Positions 17,341-26,223 of a stretch of DNA of 64,000 nt are shown piece by piece. The stretch spans positions 4,314,001-4,378,000 of the forward strand of contig NZ_CP076538.1 in NCBI RefSeq assembly GCF_018885265.1. The letters are read 5' to 3'. The position numbers were made by a program, and so were the translations under genes. The DNA is from Amycolatopsis aidingensis (GTDB lineage Bacteria; Actinomycetota; Actinomycetes; Mycobacteriales; Pseudonocardiaceae). A model generated the notes under the pieces. It was not told where the DNA came from and did no database searches. It saw only the letters and a list, made by a program, of their open reading frames with translations. Position 1 is the stretch's first letter. Every line of letters starts with the position of its first letter.

Positions 17341-18573
17341 GTGGCCGCACCCGCATCACCGCAGGCGCCGACCGCGCGCGCGGTGCGCAACGTGGCCTTC
17401 GTCGACGGGGTGCGCACCCCGTTCGGCAAGGCAGGCGACAAGGGCGTGTATGCCGAGACCCGGGCCGACGACCTGGTCGTCAAGGTGATCCGGGAGCTGC
17501 TGCGCAGGCACCCGGAGCTGCCGGCCGAGCGCATCGACGATGTCGCCATCGCGGCGACCACCCAGACCGGCGACCAGGGCCTCACCATCGGGCGTACCGC
17601 GGCGCTGCTGGCCGGGTTGCCGAAGTCGGTGCCCGGCTTCGCGCTGGACCGGATGTGCGCCGGCGCGATGACCGCCGTCACCACCACCGCCAGCGGCATC
17701 GGCTTCGGCGCCTACGACCTCGTGCTGGCAGGCGGGGTGGAGCATATGGGCAGGCACCCGATGGGTGAGGGCGTCGACCCGAACCCGCGGATCGTGGCCG
17801 ACAAGCTGGTCGACCCCACCGCGCTGGTGATGGGCCAGACCGCGGAGAACGTGCACGACCGCTACCCCGGTATCACCAAGCAGCGCACCGACGCCTACGC
17901 GGCGCGCAGCCAGGAGCGCTACGCCGACGCCGTGAAGGAGGGGAAGATCGGGCCGGAGCTGGTGCCGGTGGCGACCCGCTCGGCCGAGCTCGGCTGGGGC
18001 CTGGTCACCGAGGACGAGCCGCCGCGGCCGGGCACCACGATCGAGCAGCTGGCCGGGCTGAAGACCCCGTTCCGGCCGCACGGCCGGATCACCGCGGGCA
18101 ACGCGGCCGGGCTGAACGACGGCGCGACCGGCGCGATCCTCGCCGACGAGGACACCGCGCGGGAGCTCGGCCTTCCGGTCGGCATGCGGCTGGTCGGCTA
18201 CGCCTTCGCCGGGGTGGAGCCGGAGGTGATGGGCCTCGGCCCGGTCCCGGCGACCGAGAAGGCACTCGCCCGTACCGGTCTGTCTATTTCGGACATCGGC
18301 CTGTTCGAGATCAACGAGGCGTTCGCTGTGCAGGTACTCGCCTTCCTCGACCACTTCGGCATCGCCGAGGACGACCAGCGGGTCAACCCGTGGGGCGGGG
18401 CGATCGCCTGCGGCCACCCGCTCGCCTCCTCCGGGGTGCGGCTGATGACCCAGCTGTCCCGGCAGTTCGCCGAGCGTCCGGACGTGCGCTACGGCATGAC
18501 CACGATGTGCATCGGTATCGGCATGGGCGGCACGGTGATCTGGGAGAACCCGGCTTTCCAGGGAGGCAAGTGA
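17341..18573 (+). CDS. fadA: acetyl-CoA C-acyltransferase (thiolase, FadA type)
   Basis: 410 residues. Thiolase cleaves 3-ketoacyl-CoA with CoA to release acetyl-CoA at the end of each beta-oxidation turn. The nucleophilic Cys is in ALDRMCAGAM (about residue 105), and NEAFAVQ, GGAIACGHPLASSG and MCIGIGMGGTVIWE provide the conserved catalytic His and the second Cys. GTG 17341 has GAGGAG upstream; the first 15 residues are Ala/Pro-rich and unlike the conserved core. The stop overlaps the ATG of the FadB-like gene (ATGA), so the two form a beta-oxidation operon with the gene order thiolase then multifunctional enzyme. Confidence 0.95.
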   Translation: MAAPASPQAPTARAVRNVAFVDGVRTPFGKAGDKGVYAETRADDLVVKVIRELLRRHPELPAERIDDVAIAATTQTGDQGLTIGRTAALLAGLPKSVPGFALDRMCAGAMTAVTTTASGIGFGAYDLVLAGGVEHMGRHPMGEGVDPNPRIVADKLVDPTALVMGQTAENVHDRYPGITKQRTDAYAARSQERYADAVKEGKIGPELVPVATRSAELGWGLVTEDEPPRPGTTIEQLAGLKTPFRPHGRITAGNAAGLNDGATGAILADEDTARELGLPVGMRLVGYAFAGVEPEVMGLGPVPATEKALARTGLSISDIGLFEINEAFAVQVLAFLDHFGIAEDDQRVNPWGGAIACGHPLASSGVRLMTQLSRQFAERPDVRYGMTTMCIGIGMGGTVIWENPAFQGGK

Positions 18574-20681
18574 TGACGATTTCCGCAGCGCAGGCCAAGG
18601 AAGCCTTCCCGGACGAGGTCGTGACCAAGGCGATGACCCGGCTGGTGTCGGTACCCGGCCTGGACAAGCAGGTCGCGCTGATCACCCTGGACAACGGGCT
18701 GGACCACAACCGCCCCTCCACCTTCGGGCCGCAGGGGCTGCTCAGCCTGAACGCCGCGCTGGACGAGGCGTTCGCCGCCGAGCCCGCCGCCATCGCGGTG
18801 ACCGGCAAGCCGTTCGTGTTCGCCGTGGGCGCGGACCTTTCCGGCGTGGAGGAGATCTCCCAGCCGGAACTGGCCCGGCAGATCGCGCAGACCGGGCACG
18901 ACGTGTTCCGCAGGCTGACCGAGTCGGACATCCCGACCTTCGGCTTCGTGAACGGCGCGGTGATGGGCGGCGGGCTGGAGCTCGCCCTGTCCTGCCACTA
19001 CCGGACGCTGTCGGACAACACCGCGGCCATCGCGCTGCCCGAGGTGTTCCTCGGGCTGTTCCCCGGCTGGGGCGGCACGCAACTGCTGCCGAACCTGATC
19101 GGCCCGGACGCGGCTGTCACCGTGATCATCGAGAACGCGCTGAACCAGAACAAGATGCTCAAGCCCGCGCAGGCCGCCGAGCTCGGCATCGTGGACGAGA
19201 TGTTCTCCAGCGCCGACTACCTCGAGCAGTCGCTGCTGTGGCTGGCCAAGGTGGTGCGCGGCGAGATCTCCCCGCAGCGCAAGGAGATCGACCGCGGGCA
19301 GGCATGGGACGACGCGATCACCCGCGCGAAGTCCATTGTGGACGGTAAGACCAAGGGCGCATCCCCCGGTGCGACCAAGGCGGTCGAGCTGCTGGAGCTG
19401 GCGCGGGAGAACGATCTCGACCGCGGGTACGCGGCGGAGACCGACGCGCTGGCCGAGATCCTGATGACCGACACCCTGCGCGCGGGCCTGTACTCGTTCA
19501 ACCTGGTGAACAAGCGGGCCAAGAAGCCGGCAGGCGCCCCGGACAAGTCGCTGGCCCGCCCGGTGAACAAGGTCGGCATCGTCGGCGCCGGGCTGATGGC
19601 CAGCCAGCTGGCCCTGCTGTTCGTGCGCAGGCTGAAGGTTCCGGTGGTGCTCACCGATATCGACCAGGAGCGCATCGACAAGGGCGTGTCCTATGTGCAC
19701 GACGAGATCGACAAGCTGCTGAGCAAGCAGCGGATCGCGGGTGACGAGGCGAACCGGCTGAAGGCCCTGGTCAGCGGATCGCTTTCCAAGGAGGCATTCG
19801 CCGACGCCGACTTCGTGATCGAGGCGGTGTTCGAGGAGCTCGGCGTGAAGCGGCAGGTGTTCGCCGAGGTGGAGCAGCACGTCGGCGCCGAGGCGATCCT
19901 GGCGACCAACACCTCCTCGCTGTCCATCACCGAGATGGCCGCGAAGCTGGAGCACCCCGAACGGGTGGTCGGGTTCCACTTCTTCAACCCGGTCGCGGTG
20001 CTGCCGCTGCTGGAGATCGTGCGCGGCGAGCGCACCGACGACGCGACGCTGGCCACGGCCTTCGCGGTCGGCAAGCAACTGAAGAAGTCCAGCGTGCTGG
20101 TGAAGGACGCGCCCGCGTTCGTGGTGAACCGGCTGCTCACCCGGTTCCTCGGCGAGGTGCTGGCCGCGGTGGACGAGGGCACCCCGTTCGAGGTCGCCGA
20201 CAGCGCGCTGGACCCGCTCGGGCTGCCGATGACGCCGATGACCCTGCTGCAGCTGGTCGGCCCTCCGGTGGCGCTGCACGTCGCGGAGACCATGCACGCG
20301 GCCTTCCCGGACCGGTTCGGGGTCAGCGAGAACCTCAAGCGGTTCGTGGACGCGGGCAAGTCCTCGGTGTGGTCCTGGGACAACCAGGGCAACGCCTCGG
20401 TGGATCCCGAGGTCGCGCAACTGTGGCAGCAGGGCGGCAACCCGCTGACCGCGGAGCAGGTGCGCCAGCGTGCGCTGACCGCGCTGGCGCAGGAGGTGCG
20501 CATCATGCTGGACGAGGGCGTGGTGGCGCAGGCGCAGGACATCGACCTGTGCCTGATTCTCGGCGCCGGCTGGCCGTTCTGGCTCGGCGGCATCACCCCG
20601 TACCTGGACCGTAGCGGGGTGTCCGAGCAGGTCAACGGCAAGCCCTTCCTCGCACCCGGCGTCGCCTCCGTCCCCAGCTGA
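18573..20681 (+). CDS. fadB: FadB-like enoyl-CoA hydratase / 3-hydroxyacyl-CoA dehydrogenase
   Basis: 702-residue bifunctional beta-oxidation protein. The N-terminal crotonase domain (about 1-210) has AVGADLSGVEE and GAVMGGGLELALSCHYR with EVFLGLFPGWGGTQLLP. The NAD-binding domain starts near residue 330 with VGIVGAGLMASQLALLF and includes ATNTSSLSITEMA and ERVVGFHFFNPVAVLPLLEIV; C-terminal helical domains complete it. It hydrates enoyl-CoA and oxidises the product to 3-ketoacyl-CoA, the substrate of the thiolase encoded just upstream and overlapping. A strong hairpin follows the stop. Length is normal for actinobacterial FadB. Note that the glycine motif reads GxGxMA rather than the common GxGxMG. 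Confidence 0.94.
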   Translation: MTISAAQAKEAFPDEVVTKAMTRLVSVPGLDKQVALITLDNGLDHNRPSTFGPQGLLSLNAALDEAFAAEPAAIAVTGKPFVFAVGADLSGVEEISQPELARQIAQTGHDVFRRLTESDIPTFGFVNGAVMGGGLELALSCHYRTLSDNTAAIALPEVFLGLFPGWGGTQLLPNLIGPDAAVTVIIENALNQNKMLKPAQAAELGIVDEMFSSADYLEQSLLWLAKVVRGEISPQRKEIDRGQAWDDAITRAKSIVDGKTKGASPGATKAVELLELARENDLDRGYAAETDALAEILMTDTLRAGLYSFNLVNKRAKKPAGAPDKSLARPVNKVGIVGAGLMASQLALLFVRRLKVPVVLTDIDQERIDKGVSYVHDEIDKLLSKQRIAGDEANRLKALVSGSLSKEAFADADFVIEAVFEELGVKRQVFAEVEQHVGAEAILATNTSSLSITEMAAKLEHPERVVGFHFFNPVAVLPLLEIVRGERTDDATLATAFAVGKQLKKSSVLVKDAPAFVVNRLLTRFLGEVLAAVDEGTPFEVADSALDPLGLPMTPMTLLQLVGPPVALHVAETMHAAFPDRFGVSENLKRFVDAGKSSVWSWDNQGNASVDPEVAQLWQQGGNPLTAEQVRQRALTALAQEVRIMLDEGVVAQAQDIDLCLILGAGWPFWLGGITPYLDRSGVSEQVNGKPFLAPGVASVPS

Positions 20682-20690
20682 CTCAGTGCT

Positions 20691-20737
20691 GTGAGTGGCC
20701 CGTTCGCTGCGAAAAATGCAGGGAACGGGCCACTCAC
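20691..20737 (+). terminator. strong bipartite hairpin ending the fad operon
   Basis: GTGAGTGGCCCGTTC (20691-20705) pairs perfectly with 20723-20737, and the inner CTGC/GCAG pair extends the stem beyond one mismatch. The loop is A-rich. No U run follows, as is usual in actinobacteria. The arm sequence resembles a palindrome repeated between genes in Amycolatopsis. Confidence 0.75.
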
Positions 20738-20775
20738 GCAGGCGGCAGAGCGGTGCGGTATATGTCGTTATACGA

Positions 20776-21579
20776 TCACCATATGACGGCCTTCGCGTAG
20801 TCTTCGAAGCTGCGTGGCGCCCGGCCCAGCACCCGCTGGACGCCGTCGGCGAGTGGCTCGCTGTGCCCGTACCGGATGAACGCGAACACCTCGGCGAGCA
20901 TCTTCGCCACGTCCTCCGGAACACCCTCGGCTACCAGGCCGGCCACGTACTTCTCCGCGGGCACGTCGCGGAACTCGATCCGCCGCCCTGTCGCCCCGGA
21001 CAGGATCTCCGCGACCTCGGCGAACGACAGCGCCCTCGGACCGGACAGCTCGTAGGTCCGCCCCACGTGCCCCTCGGTGGCCAGGACCGTGGCCACCACC
21101 TCGGCGATGTCCTCGGCATCCACGAACGGCTCCAGGCCATCCCCCACCGGCACCTCCAGCGCGCCGTTCCGGACGCCATCGGCGAGCATGCCCTCGTCGA
21201 AGTTCTGGTGGAACCACCCCGCCCGCACGATCGTCCAGTCCACACCGGACTCCCGCACCGCCCGCTCGAGTCCCAGCATGCTCGGCTCGCCGATCTCCTC
21301 GACACCCCTGCCGGAAAGGGCGACGAAACACGTGACCCCGCGCCCGGCCGCGTGCGCCACGAACGGGGCCGCGTCGCCGCCCTCCTCGGGCAATGCGACG
21401 AAGACGGGACCCACACCGTCCAGCGCAGCGTCCCAGGTGGACTCGTCGGTCCAGTCGAACCGGACCTCGCCGGAACGGGAGGCCACGCGCACCGGGTGGC
21501 CGGCGGCCCGCAACCGGGCAGCCACCCGGCGGCCGATCTTGCCGGTACCGCCGAGGACAAGAATTGGTTTCTCAGTCAT
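20776..21579 (-). CDS. NmrA/SDR-like NAD(P)-binding protein
   Basis: 267 residues of the atypical short-chain dehydrogenase type. The N-terminal Rossmann motif ILVLGGTGKIGRRVAARL is followed by WDAALDGVGPVFVALPEE, VDWTIVRAGWFHQNF and a C-terminal substrate region (GATGRRIEFRDVPAEKYVAGL). The catalytic Tyr-x-x-x-Lys of classical SDRs is absent, as in NmrA and quinone-reductase-like members, which either sense NAD(P) or reduce quinones. ATG 21579 is chosen over longer readings because GGGGAC precedes it and the family N-terminus begins there. It is divergent from an AraC-type regulator 80 bp away, the probable controller. Confidence 0.86.
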   Translation of the reverse strand: MTEKPILVLGGTGKIGRRVAARLRAAGHPVRVASRSGEVRFDWTDESTWDAALDGVGPVFVALPEEGGDAAPFVAHAAGRGVTCFVALSGRGVEEIGEPSMLGLERAVRESGVDWTIVRAGWFHQNFDEGMLADGVRNGALEVPVGDGLEPFVDAEDIAEVVATVLATEGHVGRTYELSGPRALSFAEVAEILSGATGRRIEFRDVPAEKYVAGLVAEGVPEDVAKMLAEVFAFIRYGHSEPLADGVQRVLGRAPRSFEDYAKAVIW

Positions 21580-21647
21580 GTCCCCAGTCAACCCCGGCAG
21601 CGTGAGACGATCCATGATTCAGACGCCCGATCGCATGTGCGTTCGTC

Positions 21648-21653
21648 TACGCT
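21648..21653 (+). promoter_or_regulatory. -10 box of a leaderless transcript (TACGCT)
   Basis: TACGCT is followed by 6 nt and GTG 21660 of the AraC-type regulator. Confidence 0.4.
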
Positions 21654-21659
21654 GGTGAC

Positions 21660-22661
21660 GTGGATGTCTTCACCGACCTCGTCCGCGGGTTCCGCGCCGA
21701 CGGTGCGATGTTCGGCCAGTCGATCCTGACCGCACCCTGGTCGCACCGGTTCGCCCACGACGCCGCCCTCACCGTGTGCACGCTGCTGGAGGGCAGCGGC
21801 TGGCTGCTGCCGGCCGCTGGCGAACCCATCCGGCTGGAATGCGGCGACGTCGCCATCGTCCGCGGCCCCGACCCGTTCGTCGTGGCCGACGAGCCCGGCA
21901 CCGAGCCCCAGATCGTGATCCACGGCAGCGAGCTGTGCCTGAGCACGGCCGACGGGACGAACCTCGCCGAGACCACCCGGCTCGGCCCCCGGACGTGGGG
22001 TGCGGCCAGGACCGGCACCGCCGCCCTGCTCATCGGTGCCTACCAGGCGCGGGGCGAGCCATGTGATCGGCTGCTGTGCGCACTGCCGCCGGTGGCCGTG
22101 GTTCGCGCGGACGGGCAGCCCTGCCCCGAGTTCGACCTGATCAAGGTGGAGCTGGAGCGGGAACGGCCTGGCCAGCAGCTGGTCCTGGACCGGCTGCTCG
22201 ACCTGCTGCTGGTGTGCACGTTGCGGGACTGGTTCGCCAGGCCCGAGGCCGACCCGCCCGCCTGGTACCGCGCGCTGGCCGACCCGGTGGTGGGGACCGC
22301 GCTACGGGCGATCCACGACGAACCGGCCCGCCCGTGGACGGTCGCCGGGCTGGCCAGGGCCGCCGGTGCGTCCAGGGCCGCGTTCGCCAGGCGGTTCACC
22401 GCCATGGTCGGCGAGCCACCGCTGGCCTATCTCACCGGCTGGCGGATGACGCTGGCCGCGGACCTGCTCACCGAACCGGGCAGCACGGTGGCCACCGTGG
22501 CCTCCAGGGTCGGCTACGCCGACGGGTTCGCGTTCAGCACCGCCTTCAAACGGGTCCGCGGCACCAGCCCGACCGCCTACCGCGCGGGCGGCCGCTACGC
22601 CTCCGGGTCGGGGCCGAGCCGGGTGCCTGCCTCCAGCGTGGCGAAGCCCGCGACGTCCTGA
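21660..22661 (+). CDS. AraC-family regulator with cupin sensor domain
   Basis: 333 residues. An N-terminal cupin-like ligand domain (about 1-180: FGQSILTAPWSHRFAHDAALTVCTLL, RLECGDVAIVRGPDPFVV) is joined to two AraC helix-turn-helix motifs at the C-terminus: WTVAGLARAAGASRAAFARRF and TVATVASRVGYADGFAFSTAFKRV followed by GTSPTAYR. It is divergent from the NmrA-like gene and probably controls it. The last 20 or so residues are low-complexity and overlap the end of the convergent aldo/keto reductase gene by 67 bp, more than usual; the true 3' end could be earlier if a base is wrong here. Confidence 0.9.
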   Translation: MDVFTDLVRGFRADGAMFGQSILTAPWSHRFAHDAALTVCTLLEGSGWLLPAAGEPIRLECGDVAIVRGPDPFVVADEPGTEPQIVIHGSELCLSTADGTNLAETTRLGPRTWGAARTGTAALLIGAYQARGEPCDRLLCALPPVAVVRADGQPCPEFDLIKVELERERPGQQLVLDRLLDLLLVCTLRDWFARPEADPPAWYRALADPVVGTALRAIHDEPARPWTVAGLARAAGASRAAFARRFTAMVGEPPLAYLTGWRMTLAADLLTEPGSTVATVASRVGYADGFAFSTAFKRVRGTSPTAYRAGGRYASGSGPSRVPASSVAKPATS

Positions 22662-23409
22662 GCGTCCAGCTCGAAGTCGAACACGTCGATGTTCTCCGCG
22701 ATCCGCTCCGGGGTGACCGATTTCGGGATCGCCACGTGCCCCATCTCGAGGTGCCAGCGCAACACCACCTGTGCCGGTGTCTTGCCGTGTTTCTCCGCCA
22801 CGGTCCGCACCACCGTGGTGTCGAACAGGTCCTGGCCGCGGCCAAGCGGCCGCCAGGCCTCGGTGACGATCTCGTTGCGCTCGTGGAAAGCCCGCAGCGC
22901 AGCCTGCTGCAGATGCGGGTGCGCCTCGATCTGGTTCACCGCGGGCGCCACCCCGGTCTCCTCCAGCAACCTGCGCAGGTGCTGCTCGGCGAAGTTCGAC
23001 ACGCCGATCGCCCGTACCCTGCCGTCCGCCCGCAGTTTCTGCAGTGCCCGCCAGGTCTCCACATAACGGTCCTGCTTCGGCTGCGGCCAGTGGATCAGAT
23101 ACAGGTCGACGTAGTCCAGGCCGAGTTCGGCGAGGCTGATGTCGAAAGCCCGCAACGCGGATTCGTAGCCGTGGTCGGTGTTCCACAGCTTGGTGGTGAC
23201 GAACAGCTCCTCGCGCGGCAGCCCGCACTCCCGCACGGCCCTGCCGACACCACGCTCGTTGCGGTACAGCGTCGCGGTGTCGATGCTGCGGTAACCGGCC
23301 TCGATCGCCGTGCGCACGGCCCGGTCACCTCCTCGTCCGGGATCTTGTAGACCCCGAAACCGATCCGCGGCAGGTGGACGTCCTCGGACAGGGCGACAGT
23401 GGAGGTCAT
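22595..23409 (-). pseudogene. aldo/keto reductase with a one-base frameshift
   Basis: Two frames together make one complete aldo/keto reductase of 271 residues. The N-terminus (MTSTVALSEDVHLPRIGFGVYK) begins at ATG 23409 and runs to IPDEEV; the rest (RTAIEAGYRSIDTATLYRNE, YVDLYLIHWPQPKQ, RAIGVSNFAEQHL, NQIEAHPHLQQ, IPKSVTPERIAENI) is one frame away. Adding one base near 23319-23326, in CCCGG, rejoins them exactly. The catalytic Asp and Tyr of the SIDTA...LYRNE segment are present. The enzyme would reduce carbonyls with NADPH; the substrate is unknown. Either a pseudogene or, more likely given two other single-base losses in this window, a sequencing error. Confidence 0.85.
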
Positions 23410-23432
23410 GCCCGCACGGTAACCCGCCCGCG

Positions 23433-24575
23433 TCAGCCGGGCACAGCGGGCAGGTACACGCTGACCGCGAGACCGCCGCCCACCACCGGTTCCGCGGACA
23501 GCGTGCCACCGTGCGCCTGTACCGCGGCACGCACGATGGACAGCCCGAGCCCGGCACCGGAGCGCGCGGTGCGCGCCACCCCGGCCCGGCGGAACGGTTC
23601 GAACAACTCGGTCACCGTCGCCGGGTCGACCAGCGCCCCGGAGGAACGCACCCACAACATCGACCACTGCGCGCCCGGCTGGGTGCTGACCTCGATCCAG
23701 CCCCCGTCCAGGTTGTGCCGCACGGCGTTCTCCAGCAGGTTGCCTGCCACCCGCTCCAGCAGGGCCGGGTCCCCAGCCACCGGCGCGGACACCGTGTTCA
23801 GCTCCACCCGCAGCTCGCGCTGCCGCGCCTCGGCCCGCACCGCCCGCCAGGCGCTGTCCACCACGGCGGCGAGGTCCACCGGCTCGGTGGAGGCGAGCCC
23901 GGCCCCGTCGGTGCGCGCCAGCAGCAGCAGCGAGTTCACCAGGTTCTCCGCCCGCTCGGTGGCGTGCCGCACCACCTCGGCCATCCGGCGCAGCTCGGCC
24001 TCGTCGGCCTGCTCATCGGCGAGCGTCACGTCCAGCTCGGTACGGATCACCGACAACGGGGTGCGCAGCTCATGGCTGGCGTTGGCGACGAAATGGCGCT
24101 GCCCGTCGAAGGCGGCCTGCAACCGGTCCAGCATGGCGTCGAAGGTCTCGGCAAGCTCGGCCAGCTCGTCCCGGCTCCGCAGGGTGCCGATCCGCTCGCC
24201 CATGGACTCCCCGGAGAGCCTGCGGGCGGTGGTGGTGATCTCGCGCAGCGGCAGCAGCACCCGCGAGGTGAGCGTCCAGGCCAGGATGCCGGTGGCCGCG
24301 ACCACGCAGCAGAACGCCACCGCACCCGCCACCAGGACCCGTTGCCGCGCCTGGTCGCGCAGGTGCTCCGCCAGCGTGGCGGCCTCCACGACGACCCCGT
24401 CGACCCGGACGGTGGTGCCCGGCGGCATCTGCGGTACCTCGGCGACCGCGTCCCCGACCAGGGTCCAGGTCAGCCACAGCAGGATGAGGCTGACACCCGC
24501 CGCCAGCAGGGTGGCCAGCAGGGTGATCCGGGCACGCAGGCTGCGTGCCGGCAGCAGGCCGGCAGCACCGCTCAC
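23433..24575 (-). CDS. two-component sensor histidine kinase
   Basis: 380 residues. The first membrane helix (ITLLATLLAAGVSLILLWLTW) and a second (VLVAGAVAFCCVVAATGILAW) flank a short outer loop of about 55 residues, then a HAMP linker (LLPLREITTTARRLS), the HisKA phospho-acceptor in FVANASHELRTPLSVIR and an ATPase domain with NLLENAVRHNL (N box), a degenerate G1 box and GAGLGLSIVRAAVQAHGG. GTG 24575 follows the partner regulator's stop by 3 bp, so the pair is co-transcribed, regulator first. The G1 motif (usually DxGxG) reads SSGALVDP here, a noticeable departure. The signal is unknown. Confidence 0.92.
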   Translation of the reverse strand: MSGAAGLLPARSLRARITLLATLLAAGVSLILLWLTWTLVGDAVAEVPQMPPGTTVRVDGVVVEAATLAEHLRDQARQRVLVAGAVAFCCVVAATGILAWTLTSRVLLPLREITTTARRLSGESMGERIGTLRSRDELAELAETFDAMLDRLQAAFDGQRHFVANASHELRTPLSVIRTELDVTLADEQADEAELRRMAEVVRHATERAENLVNSLLLLARTDGAGLASTEPVDLAAVVDSAWRAVRAEARQRELRVELNTVSAPVAGDPALLERVAGNLLENAVRHNLDGGWIEVSTQPGAQWSMLWVRSSGALVDPATVTELFEPFRRAGVARTARSGAGLGLSIVRAAVQAHGGTLSAEPVVGGGLAVSVYLPAVPG

Positions 24576-24578
24576 CGG

Positions 24579-25250
24579 TCACCGCTGGCCGGCGTCGGGC
24601 ACGCGGTACCCGGAGCCGACCACCGTCTCGATGATCCCCGGCTCACCCAGCTTCTTCCGCAATGTCATCACCGTCACTCGCACCGTCGTGGTGAACGGAT
24701 CGGCGTTCTCGTCCCACACCCGCTCCAGCAGCTCCTCGCTGCTCACCACGGAACCGCCCGCGGAAAGCAGCACCTCGAGCACGCCGAACTCCTTGCGGGT
24801 GAGCTCCACCGGCCCACTCGACCTGCGTACGGTACGCCGCGCCGGATCCAGCTCGACATCGCCCGCGGTCAGCAGGGGCGGCGCCGCCGGGGTGGCGCGC
24901 CTGCCGAGGGCACGCACCCTGGCGACCAGTTCCGGGAAGGCGAACGGTTTGGCGAGGTAGTCGTCGGCCCCCAGGGACAGGCCCTCCACCCGGTCGGCGA
25001 CGGCGCCGCTCGCGGTCAGCATGAGCACCCTGGTCAGCTCGCCGGAACCGACGATCTCCTTGCACAGCTCGTCGCCGGACATCCCGGGCAGGTCGCGGTC
25101 CAGCAGGACGACGTCGTACCGGGTGATCGCCGCCTTCTCATGCCCCTCGTCGCCGGTGAACGCGATATCCACGGCCATGCCCTCGCGGCGCAGGCCGCGC
25201 GCGATCGCCTCGGCGAGGGGCTCTTCGTCCTCAACTACCAGAATCCGCAC
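24579..25250 (-). CDS. OmpR/PhoB-family response regulator
   Basis: 223 residues. The receiver domain has VVEDEEPLAEAI, the phospho-acceptor Asp in VVLLDRDLPGMSG, the Thr switch in LMLTASG and Lys in YLAKPFAFPEL. The winged-helix domain (about 125-220) carries VELTRKEFGVLEVLL, RVWDENADPFTTTVRVTVMTLRKKL and VVGSGYRVP. It pairs with the histidine kinase encoded immediately downstream. About 100 bp separate it from the homocysteine methyltransferase gene upstream on the same strand. Family and pairing are clear; the regulon is not. Confidence 0.94.
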   Translation of the reverse strand: MRILVVEDEEPLAEAIARGLRREGMAVDIAFTGDEGHEKAAITRYDVVLLDRDLPGMSGDELCKEIVGSGELTRVLMLTASGAVADRVEGLSLGADDYLAKPFAFPELVARVRALGRRATPAAPPLLTAGDVELDPARRTVRRSSGPVELTRKEFGVLEVLLSAGGSVVSSEELLERVWDENADPFTTTVRVTVMTLRKKLGEPGIIETVVGSGYRVPDAGQR

Positions 25251-25349
25251 GTCAACACCGTGCCACAGATTCCTGAGAGCTACCTGGGTGACCCGCGCGG
25301 CTCACCGGCTCACCCAGCGCGACACCGGCCACGGTTCCATCCGGTTCGG

Positions 25350-26222
25350 TCACCGCCGTGGGCTCAGGGCGGCGATGTCTGCGGGACGCACGCGGCAGCA
25401 GCCGCCGACGATCGTGGCGCCCGCGGCGATCCAGCGGGAGGCCTCCGCCGGGGTGAACCGGGAGGTGCCGGTCCAGCGGCGGGTGGCGGGGTCCCAGCCC
25501 TCGCCGCTGTTCGGGTAGGCGATCACCGGCTTGCCGGTGACCTCCCGTGCCACCGTGACCGCCTCCGCCACCTCCGCCGGATCGCAGCAGTTCACTCCCA
25601 CCGCGAGGACCTGGTCGTTGCCCGCAGCCACCGCGAAGGCCTCGGCAAGCGGCTGCCCCGCACGGGTCCGGCCGCCGGAGATCGTGTACGAGAGCCAGGC
25701 CGGTGTGTCGAGCCCGGCCACGGCGGTGAGCAGCGCCGCGGCCTCCTCCACATCCGGCACCGTCTCCAGCGCCAGCACGTCCGGCCCGGCCGCGGCCAGC
25801 GCCTCCGCCCGCGGCCGGTGCACGGCCACCAGCTCCCGCCTGCTGAGCCCGTAGCGGCCCCGGTACTCCGAGCCGTCGGCGAGCAACGCGCCATACGGCC
25901 CGAGCGAGGCGGCGACCCACCGCGGCCCGGCTCGCCTTGCCAGCTCGACACTGCGGCCCAGCAGCCGCTCGGCCGCCACCCGATCGACACCCCTGGCCGC
26001 GAAACCGGCGAACCCCGCCTGGTAGCTGGCCGTGATGACGATGGCCGCGCCGGCCCGGACGAACGCGGCATGCGCGGCCACGATCTCCTCCGGCGCGTCC
26101 ACCAGCAGCCGGGCCGACCACAGCGCGTCGGAGAGATCGTGTCCCCGTGCCTCCAGCTCCGTGGCGAGCCCGCCGTCCAGCAGCAGCGGCCTCTCGGTCA
26201 GTGCGGCACCGAACGGCGACAC
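25350..26222 (-). CDS. mmuM: homocysteine S-methyltransferase MmuM
   Basis: 290 residues. MmuM methylates homocysteine with S-methylmethionine or S-adenosylmethionine to make methionine. The N-terminal LLLDGGLATELEARGHDL is diagnostic, ETVPDVEEAAALL follows, and the zinc-binding cysteines are in VGVNCCDP and VGGCCRVRP near the C-terminus. GTG 26222 follows the dxs stop by one base, suggesting co-transcription with dxs, although the two have no known metabolic link. Overall length is in the usual range, about 290-310 residues. Confidence 0.92.
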   Translation of the reverse strand: MSPFGAALTERPLLLDGGLATELEARGHDLSDALWSARLLVDAPEEIVAAHAAFVRAGAAIVITASYQAGFAGFAARGVDRVAAERLLGRSVELARRAGPRWVAASLGPYGALLADGSEYRGRYGLSRRELVAVHRPRAEALAAAGPDVLALETVPDVEEAAALLTAVAGLDTPAWLSYTISGGRTRAGQPLAEAFAVAAGNDQVLAVGVNCCDPAEVAEAVTVAREVTGKPVIAYPNSGEGWDPATRRWTGTSRFTPAEASRWIAAGATIVGGCCRVRPADIAALSPRR

Positions 26223-26223
26223 G

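Noticed and set aside
17150..17488. Small open frame with a repetitive peptide after RNase D
   Set aside because: It translates the intergenic tandem repeat (peptide pattern V-x-FAT) and then runs into the thiolase gene in the wrong frame.
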